The notes beneath the pieces are model-generated. The model was not told where the DNA came from and did no database searches. It saw only the letters and a list, made by a program, of their open reading frames with translations. DNA of 64,000 nt from Haloferax sp. Q22. GTDB lineage: Archaea > Halobacteriota > Halobacteria > Halobacteriales > Haloferacaceae. The position numbers and the translations under genes were made by a program. Where the stretch lies: positions 62,001-126,000 of the forward strand of contig NZ_LOEP01000027.1 of assembly GCF_001482285.1 (NCBI RefSeq), given 5' to 3'. Every line of letters starts with the position of its first letter. Position 1 is the stretch's first letter. Below are positions 51,279 through 60,812 of this stretch, piece by piece.

Positions 51279-52825
51279 AGCGGGATGTTGCCGTGTTTCT
51301 TGTCGGGTTGCGACTTGCGCTTGGAGTTCAGCATCCGGAGGTCGGAGATGAGTCGTTCGCGGGTCTCGCCGGGTTCGATGACGTCGTCGATGAAGCCGCG
51401 GTCCGCGGCGGTGTAGGGGTTGGCGAACTCCTCGCGGTACTCCTCGATGAGCTCGTCGCGGCGGGCGTCGGGGTCGTCCGCGGCGTCGAGTTCGTCGCGG
51501 TAGAGGATATTGACCGCGCCCTGCGGGCCCATCACGGCGATTTCGGCGGTCGGCCACGCGTAGTTCACGTCCGCGCCGAGGTGCTTCGAGGCCATCACGT
51601 CGTACGCGCCGCCGTAGGCCTTGCGCGTGATGACGGTCATGAGGGGGACCGTCGCCTCGGAGTAGGCATAGAGGAGCTTCGCGCCGTGGCGGATGATGCC
51701 GTTGTGCTCTTGGTCCGTGCCGGGCAGGAAGCCGGGCACGTCCACGAACGAGAGGATAGGAATGTTGAACGAGTCGCAAAAGCGGATGAAGCGCGCGCCC
51801 TTCTCGGAGGCCTCGATGTCGAGGGTGCCGGCGTTCACGCGGGGCTGGTTGGCGACGATGCCGACCGAACGGCCGTCGAGGCGACCGAAGCCGACGACGA
51901 TGTTCTTCGCGAAGTCCTCCTGGACGCCGAAGAAGGAGCCCTCGTCGAGAACGCCGTCGAGCACGTCGTGGATGTCGTAGGGCTTTCGCGGCTGGTCGGG
52001 CACGACCTCGGCGAGGTCGTCGTCGACGCGCTCGGGGTCGTCCCACGGCTCGACGCGCGGGGGGTCTTCGACGTTGTTCTGCGGGAGGTACGAAAGCAGG
52101 TGTCGGATGTCGTCGAGCGCCTGTTCTTCGGTGTCGGTGGCGAAGTGGGCGACCCCGCTCGTCGAGGTGTGGGTCGTCGCGCCGCCGAGTTCGTCGAAAG
52201 TGACCTCCTCGCCCGTGACCGTCTTAATGACGTCCGGGCCGGTGATGAACATGTGGCTCGTGTCGCGGACCATGAAGGTGAAGTCCGTCAGCGCGGGGGA
52301 GTACACCGCGCCGCCCGCGCAGGGGCCCATGATGGCCGAAATCTGCGGGATGACGCCGGACGCCTCGGTGTTGCGGCGGAAGATTTCGCCGAAGCCGCCG
52401 AGCGACTGGACGCCCTCTTGAATCCGCGCGCCGGCGGAGTCGTTGAGACCGACGACGGGTGCACCGACCTCCATCGCCTTGTCCATCACCTTGCAGACCT
52501 TCTCGGCGAACACCTCGCCGAGCGAGCCGCCGAAGACGGTGAAGTCGTGGGCGAAGACGAAGACGGTCCGGCCGTCGACCTCGCCGTAGCCGGTGATGAC
52601 GCCGTCGCCGGGGAGCTTCGTCTCCTCCATCCCGAACTTGTGGTTGCGGTGGGTCCGGAACTGGTCGAACTCGCGGAAGGTGCCGTCGTCGAGGAAGTAG
52701 TCGATGCGCTCGCGGGCGGTCATCTTGCCCTTGTCGTGCTGGGAGGCGATTCGGTCCTCACCGCCGCCTTTCAGGGCTTCCTCGCGCTTCTCGCGGAGTT
52801 CGTCGATCCGGTCTTCCATCGTCAT
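51275..52825 (-). CDS. pccB: Propionyl-CoA carboxylase carboxyltransferase subunit
   Basis: This 516-residue protein is the beta subunit that moves CO2 from biotin to propionyl-CoA. It has the two crotonase-like halves: [18 protein letters not shown] and [18 protein letters not shown] in the first half, and [19 protein letters not shown] and [19 protein letters not shown] in the second. ATG 52825 begins [13 protein letters not shown]. PccX overlaps its stop, while PccA lies about 13 kb away. A perfect 18-bp palindrome (52902-52919) lies just upstream of its likely TATA box. Confidence 0.95.
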   Translation of the reverse strand: MTMEDRIDELREKREEALKGGGEDRIASQHDKGKMTARERIDYFLDDGTFREFDQFRTHRNHKFGMEETKLPGDGVITGYGEVDGRTVFVFAHDFTVFGGSLGEVFAEKVCKVMDKAMEVGAPVVGLNDSAGARIQEGVQSLGGFGEIFRRNTEASGVIPQISAIMGPCAGGAVYSPALTDFTFMVRDTSHMFITGPDVIKTVTGEEVTFDELGGATTHTSTSGVAHFATDTEEQALDDIRHLLSYLPQNNVEDPPRVEPWDDPERVDDDLAEVVPDQPRKPYDIHDVLDGVLDEGSFFGVQEDFAKNIVVGFGRLDGRSVGIVANQPRVNAGTLDIEASEKGARFIRFCDSFNIPILSFVDVPGFLPGTDQEHNGIIRHGAKLLYAYSEATVPLMTVITRKAYGGAYDVMASKHLGADVNYAWPTAEIAVMGPQGAVNILYRDELDAADDPDARRDELIEEYREEFANPYTAADRGFIDDVIEPGETRERLISDLRMLNSKRKSQPDKKHGNIPL

Positions 52826-52901
52826 GCCAGACCACCTTCGCTCATTGGAGCAACGGTCCGCAGTCCTCGGTCAAAGGAGTTCCGCAATCCGGCAACCCTT
52901 A

Positions 52902-52919
52902 CTTCGACAGTTGTCGAAG
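52902..52919. promoter_or_regulatory. 18-bp palindrome upstream of pccBX
   Basis: CTTCGACA-GT-TGTCGAAG has perfect 8-bp arms with a 2-bp centre. On the minus strand it is directly upstream of a TATA-like AAGTAAGG (about 52895-52902), 77 bp before the pccB ATG. The site and symmetry fit a dimeric transcription factor. No identical copy was seen at pccA. Confidence 0.65.
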
Positions 52920-53040
52920 AATAGGTGGAACAATCATCATGGTTGTTGGCGGGGGCGCGGGCCGCGTCTCGCGGTCGAGTCGGCCCAAAACGGAGGACGA
53001 AGTCGAGTCAGTGCGTCGAACGCGGCGGGATGGTCGCCGC

Positions 53041-54459
53041 TCAGACGACTGAGTTGGGCTGCCGAAGACCGAAGAACGCCGCGGCAGACGCGACGACGGC
53101 GACGCCGACGGTCGGCCAGAAGCCGATGGTCGTGTCCACGCCGAAGTGCGTGAGGAGCGTGAAGACGAGGAACAGCGGGAGGACGACCCCGACGGCGAAG
53201 AGCCACGGCGTACCGAGGGACTTCGAGAACTCACCCGCGCCGGCGGCGAACTCCTCGAGCGCCTCGCGGCCCATGACCCAGCCGACGAACAGGAGGAATG
53301 CGGCGAGGCCGGCGGTCAGGAGGACGTTCACGAGCGGGCCGGCGACGAAGCCGAAGATGCCCGGGTTGAACGCGCAGACGGTGCCGGTGACGGCGACGAG
53401 CGCGGTCATCCCGACGACGGCGCGCCTGCGTGAGACGCCGTACTCGTCGACGAGGAACGCGACGGGGATTTCGAGCATGCTGATGGAACTCGACAGCGCC
53501 GCGAGCGTCACGACGGCGAAGAACGCGGTGGCGATGAGCGTCCCCGCGGGGAGTTGCGAGAACGCCCCAGCGAGGCCGACGAACAGCGCGCCCGGCCCGG
53601 TGCCGGTCTCAGTCGGATTGATTCCCTGCGAGAACAGAAGCGGGAAGACGACGAGACCGGTGATGACGCCGACGCTCGTGTTGAGGACGGCGATGGCGCT
53701 CCCGTCGAAGGGAAGCGAGCGGTCCTCGTCGAGGTACGAGGAGTAGGTGATCATCGTGCCCGCGCCGAGCGAGAGGGTAAACAGCGCCTGTCCGGCGGCG
53801 GGGCCGAGGATGGCGAAGAAGTTCTCGGTGATGACCGAGGGGTCGAACCGGAGGAAGAAGGTGTAGCCGGCGGCCGCGTTCGGCTGGGTCGCGGCCCAGG
53901 CGGCGAGACCGGCGAGCAGGATGAGCACGGCGGGCATCATGACCTTCGTGCCGAGTTCGATGCCCTTGCGGACGCCCGCGAAGACGATGAGCGCAGTCAG
54001 TCCGAGAAACAGGAGGTGGTAGAGCGCGGCGTCGACGCCGGCGGAAACGCCGCCGAAGTACTGGCCCGGATTCGTGAAGTACGCGGGGTTTCCGCCGACG
54101 ACCGCGGCCCCGCTTTCGAGGAGATACCGGATAATCCACCCGCCGACGACGCTGTAGAACGAGAGCAGCGAGATGCCGGTGACGACCGAGAACGCGCCGA
54201 CGACACCCCACGTTTTCGACCCCGAGAGGTCCCGGAGCGCGCCGACCGGCGACTTCTTCGCCCGGCGACCGATGACGAACTCGCCGAGCAGACCGGGGAC
54301 GCCGACGAGGAGAACGATACCGAGATATACGACGAGGAACGCGCTGCCGCCGTTTTCGGCGGTCTGCCACGGGAACCGCCAGATGTTCCCGAGGCCGACC
54401 GCGCTGCCGACGGCCGCGAGGATGAACCCGAGCCGTGTTGCCCATGTTTCTCGTGTCAT
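53041..54459 (-). CDS. NSS-family sodium-dependent transporter, copy 1
   Basis: This 472-residue protein (ATG 54459, MTRETWATRLGFILAAVG) has about eleven helices and SNF/NSS motifs: AVGSAVGLGNIWRFPW at the Na+ and substrate site in helix 1, and LFTLSLGAGTMITYSSYLDED in helix 6. Such carriers import amino acids or osmolytes with sodium. A CTTTTACC TATA-like box lies near 54480-54487. A related transporter is encoded next upstream. Confidence 0.92.
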   Translation of the reverse strand: MTRETWATRLGFILAAVGSAVGLGNIWRFPWQTAENGGSAFLVVYLGIVLLVGVPGLLGEFVIGRRAKKSPVGALRDLSGSKTWGVVGAFSVVTGISLLSFYSVVGGWIIRYLLESGAAVVGGNPAYFTNPGQYFGGVSAGVDAALYHLLFLGLTALIVFAGVRKGIELGTKVMMPAVLILLAGLAAWAATQPNAAAGYTFFLRFDPSVITENFFAILGPAAGQALFTLSLGAGTMITYSSYLDEDRSLPFDGSAIAVLNTSVGVITGLVVFPLLFSQGINPTETGTGPGALFVGLAGAFSQLPAGTLIATAFFAVVTLAALSSSISMLEIPVAFLVDEYGVSRRRAVVGMTALVAVTGTVCAFNPGIFGFVAGPLVNVLLTAGLAAFLLFVGWVMGREALEEFAAGAGEFSKSLGTPWLFAVGVVLPLFLVFTLLTHFGVDTTIGFWPTVGVAVVASAAAFFGLRQPNSVV

Positions 54460-54631
54460 TGACACCCATTGCCAGTCCACCGGTAAAAGGGCTTTCGGAC
54501 CGACGATACGTCATCGGAGAAATTTAACGGTTTTGAGTGGTCTACGCGTGAAAATTGCTGTCGAATAGTCGGAGGAAATGCGTCGCTACCGATGATTCCT
54601 AACCGCTCGAAAAGCGGGGCCGGTCGCCGCC

Positions 54632-55969
54632 TCAGAGGGGCGGAACGATAGCCGGGCTCTCGCCGAGGAACAACGTCTGGAGCCCGAGGGCGAGCGTCGC
54701 CACGACGGCGACGATGACGAGCGTGCGGACCAACCAGAGCCACGTCAGGCCGACGCCGTCACCGAGTCCGCTGCCCTTCATCAACTCCTCGATGGCGGGC
54801 GCGCCGTAGACCCACGCCGCGAAGACGAGGATGCCGAGGACCGAAAGCGGAAGGAGCAGTTTGTAGGCGAGCGTGTCGAACCAGCCGAGCCACGCGGTGT
54901 CGATTGCCGACGGGACGCCGAGCAGGAAGATGACGCCGCCGAGACCGACCGCCATCTGCGGGCGGGAGACGTCGTAGTTGTCGATGGACCACGAGACGAC
55001 GACTTCGAGGAGGCTAATCGCAGACGAGAGCGCCGCGATGAGCACGACCACGAAGAAGACGAGGCCGATTATCTGGCCACCGGGGATGTCGGCGAACGCG
55101 CCGGCGACGCTGATGAACACCGCACCCGCGCCGCTCGTGTTGGGGTCGATTCCCTGGGCGAACAGGAGCGGGAGGACGACGAGACCGGCGAGGATGCCGA
55201 CGAAACTGTTCAGGAAGACGATGGTGATACCGTCGCCGAACAGGCTCTGGTCGCCGTCGATGTAGGAGGCGTAGGTTATCATCGCGCCCATACCGAGCGA
55301 CAGCGAGAAGAACGCCTGTCCGACTGCGAAGGGGACGATGTCGGCGAAGTTCTCCGTGAGCGCGTTGAAGTCGGGCGAGAGGAAGTACGCGTAACCCTCC
55401 GACGCGCCGGGGAGCGTGAAGGCAAAGGCCGCGAGCACGCCGAGGATGACGACGATGCTCGGAACCATCAGTTTCGTCGCCTTCTCGATGCCGTCTTCGA
55501 TGCCGGCGGCGACGATGCCGACGACGAGCGCCATGAACACGGCGTGGAGCGCGAGCGCGTCCATCCCGGCGGACACCTGTCCGAAGTACTCTGCCGGGGC
55601 GGCGAAGTACGCGCCGGTCAGGCTGCCGCCGATGTACCGGAGGACCCAGCCGCCGACGACGCTGTAGTACGACAGAATCCAGAACCCGGTGAACAGGCCG
55701 ATAGCGCCGACGATGCGCCACTCCTTGTAGCCGAGTTTCTCGAAGGCGTTGATGGTGTTCAGGTTGGTCTTGCGTCCGATGACGAACTCGGCGAGGATGG
55801 CCGGGAGGCCGATGCCGAGCGCCGCGATGATGTAGACGATCAGGAAGGAGGCACCGCCGAACTGAGCGGTCTTGAACGGGAACTGCCAGATGTTCCCGAG
55901 GCCGACCGCGCTGCCGACGGCCGCGAGGATGAACCCTGCCCTGGTTGCCCACGTTTCACGTTCGGTCAT
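54632..55969 (-). CDS. NSS-family sodium-dependent transporter, copy 2
   Basis: This 445-residue protein (ATG 55969, MTERETWATRAGFILAAVG) is similar to copy 1 in helix 1 (AVGSAVGLGNIWQFPF) and helix 6 (FFSLSLGMGAMITYASYIDGD). It is about 27 residues shorter at the C-terminus and the two have clearly diverged. The neighbours suggest an old duplication with different substrates. The promoter is separate. Confidence 0.92.
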   Translation of the reverse strand: MTERETWATRAGFILAAVGSAVGLGNIWQFPFKTAQFGGASFLIVYIIAALGIGLPAILAEFVIGRKTNLNTINAFEKLGYKEWRIVGAIGLFTGFWILSYYSVVGGWVLRYIGGSLTGAYFAAPAEYFGQVSAGMDALALHAVFMALVVGIVAAGIEDGIEKATKLMVPSIVVILGVLAAFAFTLPGASEGYAYFLSPDFNALTENFADIVPFAVGQAFFSLSLGMGAMITYASYIDGDQSLFGDGITIVFLNSFVGILAGLVVLPLLFAQGIDPNTSGAGAVFISVAGAFADIPGGQIIGLVFFVVVLIAALSSAISLLEVVVSWSIDNYDVSRPQMAVGLGGVIFLLGVPSAIDTAWLGWFDTLAYKLLLPLSVLGILVFAAWVYGAPAIEELMKGSGLGDGVGLTWLWLVRTLVIVAVVATLALGLQTLFLGESPAIVPPL

Positions 55970-56220
55970 GTCTATCACCCTGTTGCCGATGTGGGTGTGA
56001 TAAATGACGCGGTATGCCGTCGCATATCGGAGCGAAAATCGACATAATTCTCCAACCAACTGTAGGATGTGGCACGTTCGTCCGAATTCAGACCTCGATT
56101 AGCCTCATTTTTCTAACGATTGTCGTGTTCGTGAATCCCTTGCGCACCGCGTAAAAATTCGTGCGCACCACAACGAATGTCATACCTTCTCGTGGCGAAT
56201 GTTGCCACGAAACAGGGTAC

Positions 56221-56928
56221 TCAGGCCTCGCCGTACACCGGGACGGCCGCGCCGCTCGTCACGGGGGTCGCGTCCGAACAGAGCGCGAGCACGGTCCGGG
56301 CGATTTCCTCGGGTTTCACCCACGTGTCGAAGTCGGCGTCGGCCATCATCTCCCGGTTCATCGGGGTGTCGATGACGCTCGGCATGACCGCGTTCGCGCG
56401 CACGACGCCGCGGTTCTCCTCGGCGATGGTCTCCGTGAGTAGGCGGACGCCCGCCTTCGACGCCCGGTAGACGCCGTCGCCCTCGCCGCCCTCCAGCGAC
56501 GAGCGAGCCGAGACGCTCACGACGGACCCCTCGGTCTCTCGGAGGTGCGGAATCGCGTGTTTCGACGCCAAGAACATCGTCTTGAGGTTCACGTCGAACA
56601 GGAAGTCGAAGGTGTCCGCCTCCGTCTCGTCGACGGGCGTCCCGCCGCGCCACGTCCCGGCGATGTTGGCGAGGTGGTCGAGGCGGCCGAAATCGGAGGC
56701 GACCTCGTCGACGACGCGCACCACGTCGTCCTCGTCGGTGAAGTCTCCCTCGTAGAATCGGACTCCCTCGGCCTCGAAAAAGCCGTCCTCGTCGTCGGGT
56801 TCGACCACGTCCGCGGCCGCGACCGATGCGCCAGCCTCGTGAAACGCGCGGGCGATTGCGCCGCCGAGCGCGCCGCTCGCACCAGTCACGAGAGCCACGG
56901 TCCCGTCAAAATCGAATGTCACGTCCAT
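56221..56928 (-). CDS. Short-chain dehydrogenase/reductase (FabG-like)
   Basis: This 235-residue SDR (ATG 56928, MDVTFDFDGTVALVTGASG) has TGASGALGGAIARAF, Asp after the second strand (AADVVEPDD, favouring NAD(H)), NIAGTWRG, Ser in VSVSARSSLEG, and Tyr-Lys in YRASKAG. It ends VTSGAAVPVYGEA, a FabG/glucose-dehydrogenase-like C-terminus. The substrate is unknown. GTGCGCAC motifs flank the gene (56161 and 56942). Confidence 0.9.
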   Translation of the reverse strand: MDVTFDFDGTVALVTGASGALGGAIARAFHEAGASVAAADVVEPDDEDGFFEAEGVRFYEGDFTDEDDVVRVVDEVASDFGRLDHLANIAGTWRGGTPVDETEADTFDFLFDVNLKTMFLASKHAIPHLRETEGSVVSVSARSSLEGGEGDGVYRASKAGVRLLTETIAEENRGVVRANAVMPSVIDTPMNREMMADADFDTWVKPEEIARTVLALCSDATPVTSGAAVPVYGEA

Positions 56929-57060
56929 GTCCGTGCAATACGTGCGCACTGGACATAATTCGGTCGCGGCTGTGCGACCGTCGGCGACCGGCCGCGTCGT
57001 CACCCTTCCGCGTCGGTGACCGCCTTCCCGGATTGCGGCGGGTACGACGAGGTGGTCCGG

Positions 57061-58026
57061 TCAGGGCGTGATGACCAGTTTGCCGAGGAAGCTGTCTTCC
57101 ATGACCGCGCGGTGGGCCTCGGCGGCCTCGTCAAGGTCGTAGGTCCGCGCCACGTCGATTTCGAACTCACCCGCGCCCATCTGGCCGGCGAGTTCCCGCA
57201 GGGGTGCGGAGAGATCGGGTGTGTTGAACATGCTCATCATCGTGAGCGAGAGGTCCTTGCCGCGGGCCGACGACGACAGGTCGAAGCCAACTTCCGGGTC
57301 GTTCTCTCCGATGCCGACGACGCGACCGCCGTGGGCGGCCACGTCGGCGTCGAACTGGAGGTAGTCGTCGAGTCGGTGGTCGAGCGTCAGGTCCACGCCG
57401 TCGCCCGTCGCGGCGCCCACGACGGCGTCGGCGAGGTCGTCGCGGGCGTAGTCGAGAACCACGTCCGCGCCGAGTTCGGCCACCCGGTCGTGGTAGTCGG
57501 GCGCGGCGGTGGCGATGACGCGGGCCCCGGACGCGGCGGCGAGCTGGACCGCGGCGTGACCGACGCCGCCGGACCCGCCGTGAATCAGCACCGTGTCGCC
57601 GAGTTGCATCCCGCCGTGGTCGACGAGGGCGCGCCACGCGGTGACGCCGGCGACGCCCGCGCCGCCGGCCGCGACGAGGTCCACGTCGTCCGAGAGGACC
57701 GCGAGCCGGTCGGTCGGCACGGCCGCGAACTCGGCGTAGCCACCGTAGTGGTCCTTGCCGATGCCGGTGCCGACGACGTGGTCGCCTTCGGCGAAGCCGG
57801 TGACGTCGGCCCCGACCGCCGCGACCGTCCCGGCCACGTCGACGCCGGGAATCATCGGCATCGCGAAGGGTTGGTACGAGCCCTCGCGGAAGTACGTGTC
57901 GACGGGGTTGACGCCCGCGGCCGCGACTTCAACGAGTACCTCATCCGCCGCCGGGTCGGGCGTGTCGATGTCGTCTACTTGGAGCACGTCGCGTCCGCCG
58001 TGGTCGTGGAATCTGACAGCGCGCAT
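57061..58026 (-). CDS. NADPH:quinone reductase-like MDR enzyme
   Basis: This 321-residue protein (ATG 58026, MRAVRFHDHGGRDVLQVDD) is a zinc-free medium-chain reductase: VAAAGVNPVDTYFREGSY, IPGVDVAGTVAAVGADV, VLIHGGSGGVGHAAVQLAAA (NADP loop) and the C-terminal ARTYDLDEAAEAHRAVM. It lacks the zinc Cys cluster. It probably reduces quinones or other enones with NADPH. Confidence 0.92.
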   Translation of the reverse strand: MRAVRFHDHGGRDVLQVDDIDTPDPAADEVLVEVAAAGVNPVDTYFREGSYQPFAMPMIPGVDVAGTVAAVGADVTGFAEGDHVVGTGIGKDHYGGYAEFAAVPTDRLAVLSDDVDLVAAGGAGVAGVTAWRALVDHGGMQLGDTVLIHGGSGGVGHAAVQLAAASGARVIATAAPDYHDRVAELGADVVLDYARDDLADAVVGAATGDGVDLTLDHRLDDYLQFDADVAAHGGRVVGIGENDPEVGFDLSSSARGKDLSLTMMSMFNTPDLSAPLRELAGQMGAGEFEIDVARTYDLDEAAEAHRAVMEDSFLGKLVITP

Positions 58027-58124
58027 GCCGAACGATGGGGTCGGACGGGTGATAAATTCGGACGACTCGGAGCGAATCGCGGCGACACCGACGGCGGCTT
58101 GCTCGGCGCGTTCAACCTCCAAAT

Positions 58125-58144
58125 ACGTACGTGCAGGCGTACGT
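58125..58144. promoter_or_regulatory. Palindrome ACGTACG-N6-CGTACGT
   Basis: The 7-bp arms are 58125-58131 and 58138-58144, in the gap between the divergent quinone reductase and sucC. It lies about 100 bp before the reductase ATG. It may be a regulatory site, but no regulator is known. Confidence 0.45.
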
Positions 58145-58170
58145 CTGCGTATCCTGTATACCTATTCGAT

Positions 58171-58185
58171 TTTATCCCGGATAAA
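58171..58185. promoter_or_regulatory. Perfect 15-bp palindrome TTTATCC-C-GGATAAA
   Basis: This inverted repeat has arms at 58171-58177 and 58179-58185 in the AT-rich part of the sucC upstream region, about 118 bp before the sucC ATG. It may be an operator or chance in AT-rich DNA. Confidence 0.45.
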
Positions 58186-58302
58186 TTATGAAATCTGAGA
58201 TTAATTCGGTTATGAGTGATCCTCTCCGGCGATTTTTACCTGTCGGCTCTGAACGGAGATGAATGGGATTTAAGCGCGTGCCTTTCCCTCCCACGCATGG
58301 TA

Positions 58303-59448
58303 ATGAAGCTTCACGAATACCAGGCGAAGGATATCTTCGCAGAGGCTGGGATTCCGGTGCCAGAGTCCCGTCTCGCGTCGTCGGTAGAGGAGGTCATGGA
58401 GGCGGTCGAGGAGATCGGATACCCCGCCGCCATCAAGGCGCAGGTACACGTCGGTGGGCGTGGCAAGGCCGGTGGCATCAAAATCGCCATGGACGAGGAC
58501 GAGGCTCGACAGGCCGCAGAGGACATCCTCGGGATGGACCTCAAGGGCTACACGGTCGACCGAGTGCTCGTCGAGGCCGGCGTCGACTTCGAAAACGAGC
58601 TGTACGTCGGCATCACGATGGACCGCAGCGAGGGCAAGCCCGTCGCGATGGTCTCGACGGAGGGTGGCGTCAACATCGAGGAAGTCGCAGAGGAGAACCC
58701 GGACGCAATCGCCCGCGAGCACATCGACCCTGCGTTCGGCCTGCACCCGTATCAGGCCCGCAAGGTCGTCTTCGAGGCGGGCATCCCCCGTGACGTCGCA
58801 TTCGACGTCGCCTCGTTCCTCACGACGCTGTACGACCTCTACGAGTCGAACGACGCGTCGGACATCGAAATCAACCCCGTCATGATCACGTCCGACCGCG
58901 ACATCATCGCCGCGGACGCCGTCATGAACATCGACGACGACGCCCTGTTCCGTCACGACGACCTCGCGGCGATGGAAGAGGACGCCTACGAGAACGACCT
59001 CGAAGCCAAGGCCGGCGAGTACGGCTTCGACTACGTCCGCCTGTCGGGTAACGTCGGTATCATCGGCAACGGTGCCGGGCTCGTCATGACGACGCTCGAC
59101 CTCGTGGACTACTTCGGCGGCGAACCCGCCAACTTCCTCGACATCGGCGGCGGCGCGAAGGCCGAGCGCGTGGCGAACGCGCTGGACATGGTCTTCTCCG
59201 ACGAGAACGTCGACTCCGTCGTGTTCAACATCTTCGGCGGCATCACCCGCGGCGACGAGGTCGCCAAGGGTATCAACGAGGCGCTGGAGAGCTTCGACGA
59301 GATTCCCAAGCCGGTCGTCGTCCGCCTCGCGGGCACGAACGCCGAGGAGGGCATGGAGATTCTGAACACGGACCTCGTACAGGTCGAGGGGACGCTGGAG
59401 GACGCCGTCCAGCGTGCCGTCAAGAACGCACAGGAGGTGTCCCAATGA
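58303..59448 (+). CDS. sucC: Succinyl-CoA synthetase beta subunit
   Basis: This 381-residue ATP-grasp subunit begins [20 protein letters not shown] at ATG 58303; a second ATG at 58297 adds two residues. [18 protein letters not shown] binds nucleotide. [20 protein letters not shown] and [20 protein letters not shown] are family motifs. [18 protein letters not shown] is the C-terminal domain that contacts the active-site His of SucD. It interconverts succinyl-CoA and succinate with ATP or GTP in the TCA cycle. A TATA-like ATTTAAG (58268-58274) lies about 27 bp upstream of 58297. sucD overlaps its stop by 4 bp. Confidence 0.97.
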   Translation: MKLHEYQAKDIFAEAGIPVPESRLASSVEEVMEAVEEIGYPAAIKAQVHVGGRGKAGGIKIAMDEDEARQAAEDILGMDLKGYTVDRVLVEAGVDFENELYVGITMDRSEGKPVAMVSTEGGVNIEEVAEENPDAIAREHIDPAFGLHPYQARKVVFEAGIPRDVAFDVASFLTTLYDLYESNDASDIEINPVMITSDRDIIAADAVMNIDDDALFRHDDLAAMEEDAYENDLEAKAGEYGFDYVRLSGNVGIIGNGAGLVMTTLDLVDYFGGEPANFLDIGGGAKAERVANALDMVFSDENVDSVVFNIFGGITRGDEVAKGINEALESFDEIPKPVVVRLAGTNAEEGMEILNTDLVQVEGTLEDAVQRAVKNAQEVSQ

Positions 59449-60314
59449 GTATTTTCGTCGACGACGACACGCGGGTAGTTGTACAGGGTATCACGGGTGG
59501 CGAAGGCAAGTTCCACACCCGCCAGATGGTTGAGTACGGCACGAACGTCGTCGCCGGGACCTCCCCCGGAAAGGGCGGTCAGGACGTCGACGGCATCCCC
59601 GTCTACGACACCGTCGAAGAGGCGGTCGACGAGGAAGACGCCAACGCCTCGGTCGTGTTCGTCCCGCCGGCGTTCGCCGGCGACGCCATCTTCGAGGCGC
59701 TCGACACGGACCTCGACCTCGTCGTCGCCATCACCGAGGGCGTCCCGACGCAGGACATGGCCAAGGTCAACAAGCGCCTGTCGGAGACCGACACGCGTCT
59801 CATCGGACCCAACTGCCCGGGCATCATCACCCCCGGCGAGTCCAAGCTCGGCATCCTCCCCGGCAACATCTTCGAGGAGGGTAACGTCGGTCTCGTCTCC
59901 CGCTCCGGCACCCTCACCTACCAGGTCGTCTCGAACCTGACCGAGCGCGGCATCGGCCAGACCACCGCCATCGGCATCGGCGGCGACCCCATCATCGGCA
60001 CGTCGTTCGTCGACGCCCTCGAAGCGTTCGAGAACGACCCCGACACGCACGCTGTCGTCATGTGCGGCGAAATCGGCGGCGAGGACGAAGAGCAGGCCGC
60101 GAAGTTCATCGCGGAGAACATGGACACGCCCGTCGCCGGCTTCATCGCCGGCCGCACGGCACCGCCGGGTAAGCGCATGGGTCACGCCGGCGCTATCGTC
60201 TCCGGTTCGGGAACGGGCACCGCGGAGTCCAAGATTTCCGCCCTCAACGACGCGGGTGTCCCCGTCGGTGACACCCCCAACGAGGTCGCCGACCACATCG
60301 AAGACTTCCTCTAA
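59445..60314 (+). CDS. sucD: Succinyl-CoA synthetase alpha subunit
   Basis: This 289-residue subunit binds CoA ([37 protein letters not shown]) and carries the phosphorylated His in [13 protein letters not shown] near residue 245. [19 protein letters not shown] is the second CoA-domain motif. Its ATG overlaps the sucC stop (ATGA), so the subunits are co-translated. Confidence 0.97.
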   Translation: MSIFVDDDTRVVVQGITGGEGKFHTRQMVEYGTNVVAGTSPGKGGQDVDGIPVYDTVEEAVDEEDANASVVFVPPAFAGDAIFEALDTDLDLVVAITEGVPTQDMAKVNKRLSETDTRLIGPNCPGIITPGESKLGILPGNIFEEGNVGLVSRSGTLTYQVVSNLTERGIGQTTAIGIGGDPIIGTSFVDALEAFENDPDTHAVVMCGEIGGEDEEQAAKFIAENMDTPVAGFIAGRTAPPGKRMGHAGAIVSGSGTGTAESKISALNDAGVPVGDTPNEVADHIEDFL

Positions 60315-60361
60315 GCCCGCTCGAACGCGGTTTTCAACTCGGTTCGGTTCTTTTTCGCACC

Positions 60362-60655
60362 CTATCGCAACGTCGCGCCGCACAACCCACAGCGTCCGCC
60401 GTCGGCCGCGTTCGGCGCGCCGCACTCCCGGCAAACCGCCGTCCGCCGGCGCGACTTCTCCCGCGCGGACCGCAGGAACGTCGTCGGGTCGAGCGCCGTC
60501 CCGGTCGGCCCGCCGCCCTCGTCAACTCTGTCGAGGACGCGCTCGACGAGGCCGTCCTCGCGCATGGCGTCGAGCAGCCTGACGAATCCGACGAACAGGA
60601 GCGACGGCGCGACGATACAGAAGCCCGCCACGAGCAGGCGGAACTCGGTTTCCAT
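60362..60655 (-). CDS. Membrane-anchored zinc-ribbon protein
   Basis: This 97-residue protein has one N-terminal helix ([19 protein letters not shown]) and a charged middle. The C-terminal zinc ribbon is CRECGAPN...CGLCGATL (two CxxC). It is convergent with sucD and divergent from the transducer gene. The role is unknown. Confidence 0.75.
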   Translation of the reverse strand: METEFRLLVAGFCIVAPSLLFVGFVRLLDAMREDGLVERVLDRVDEGGGPTGTALDPTTFLRSAREKSRRRTAVCRECGAPNAADGGRCGLCGATLR

Positions 60656-60812
60656 GTGGCTTGCTAGCGTTCGACAGATGTATCGTTGGCGCTCGCATCG
60701 CCCGCAGGCACTCGCGCACGTCGACGGCCCGAACGCCGTCGCCTCCGACTCGATTATCTTGTTTGATACTCAAGTGCGCGGATTTATGCACCACATTCCG
60801 GTCGATACAGTA

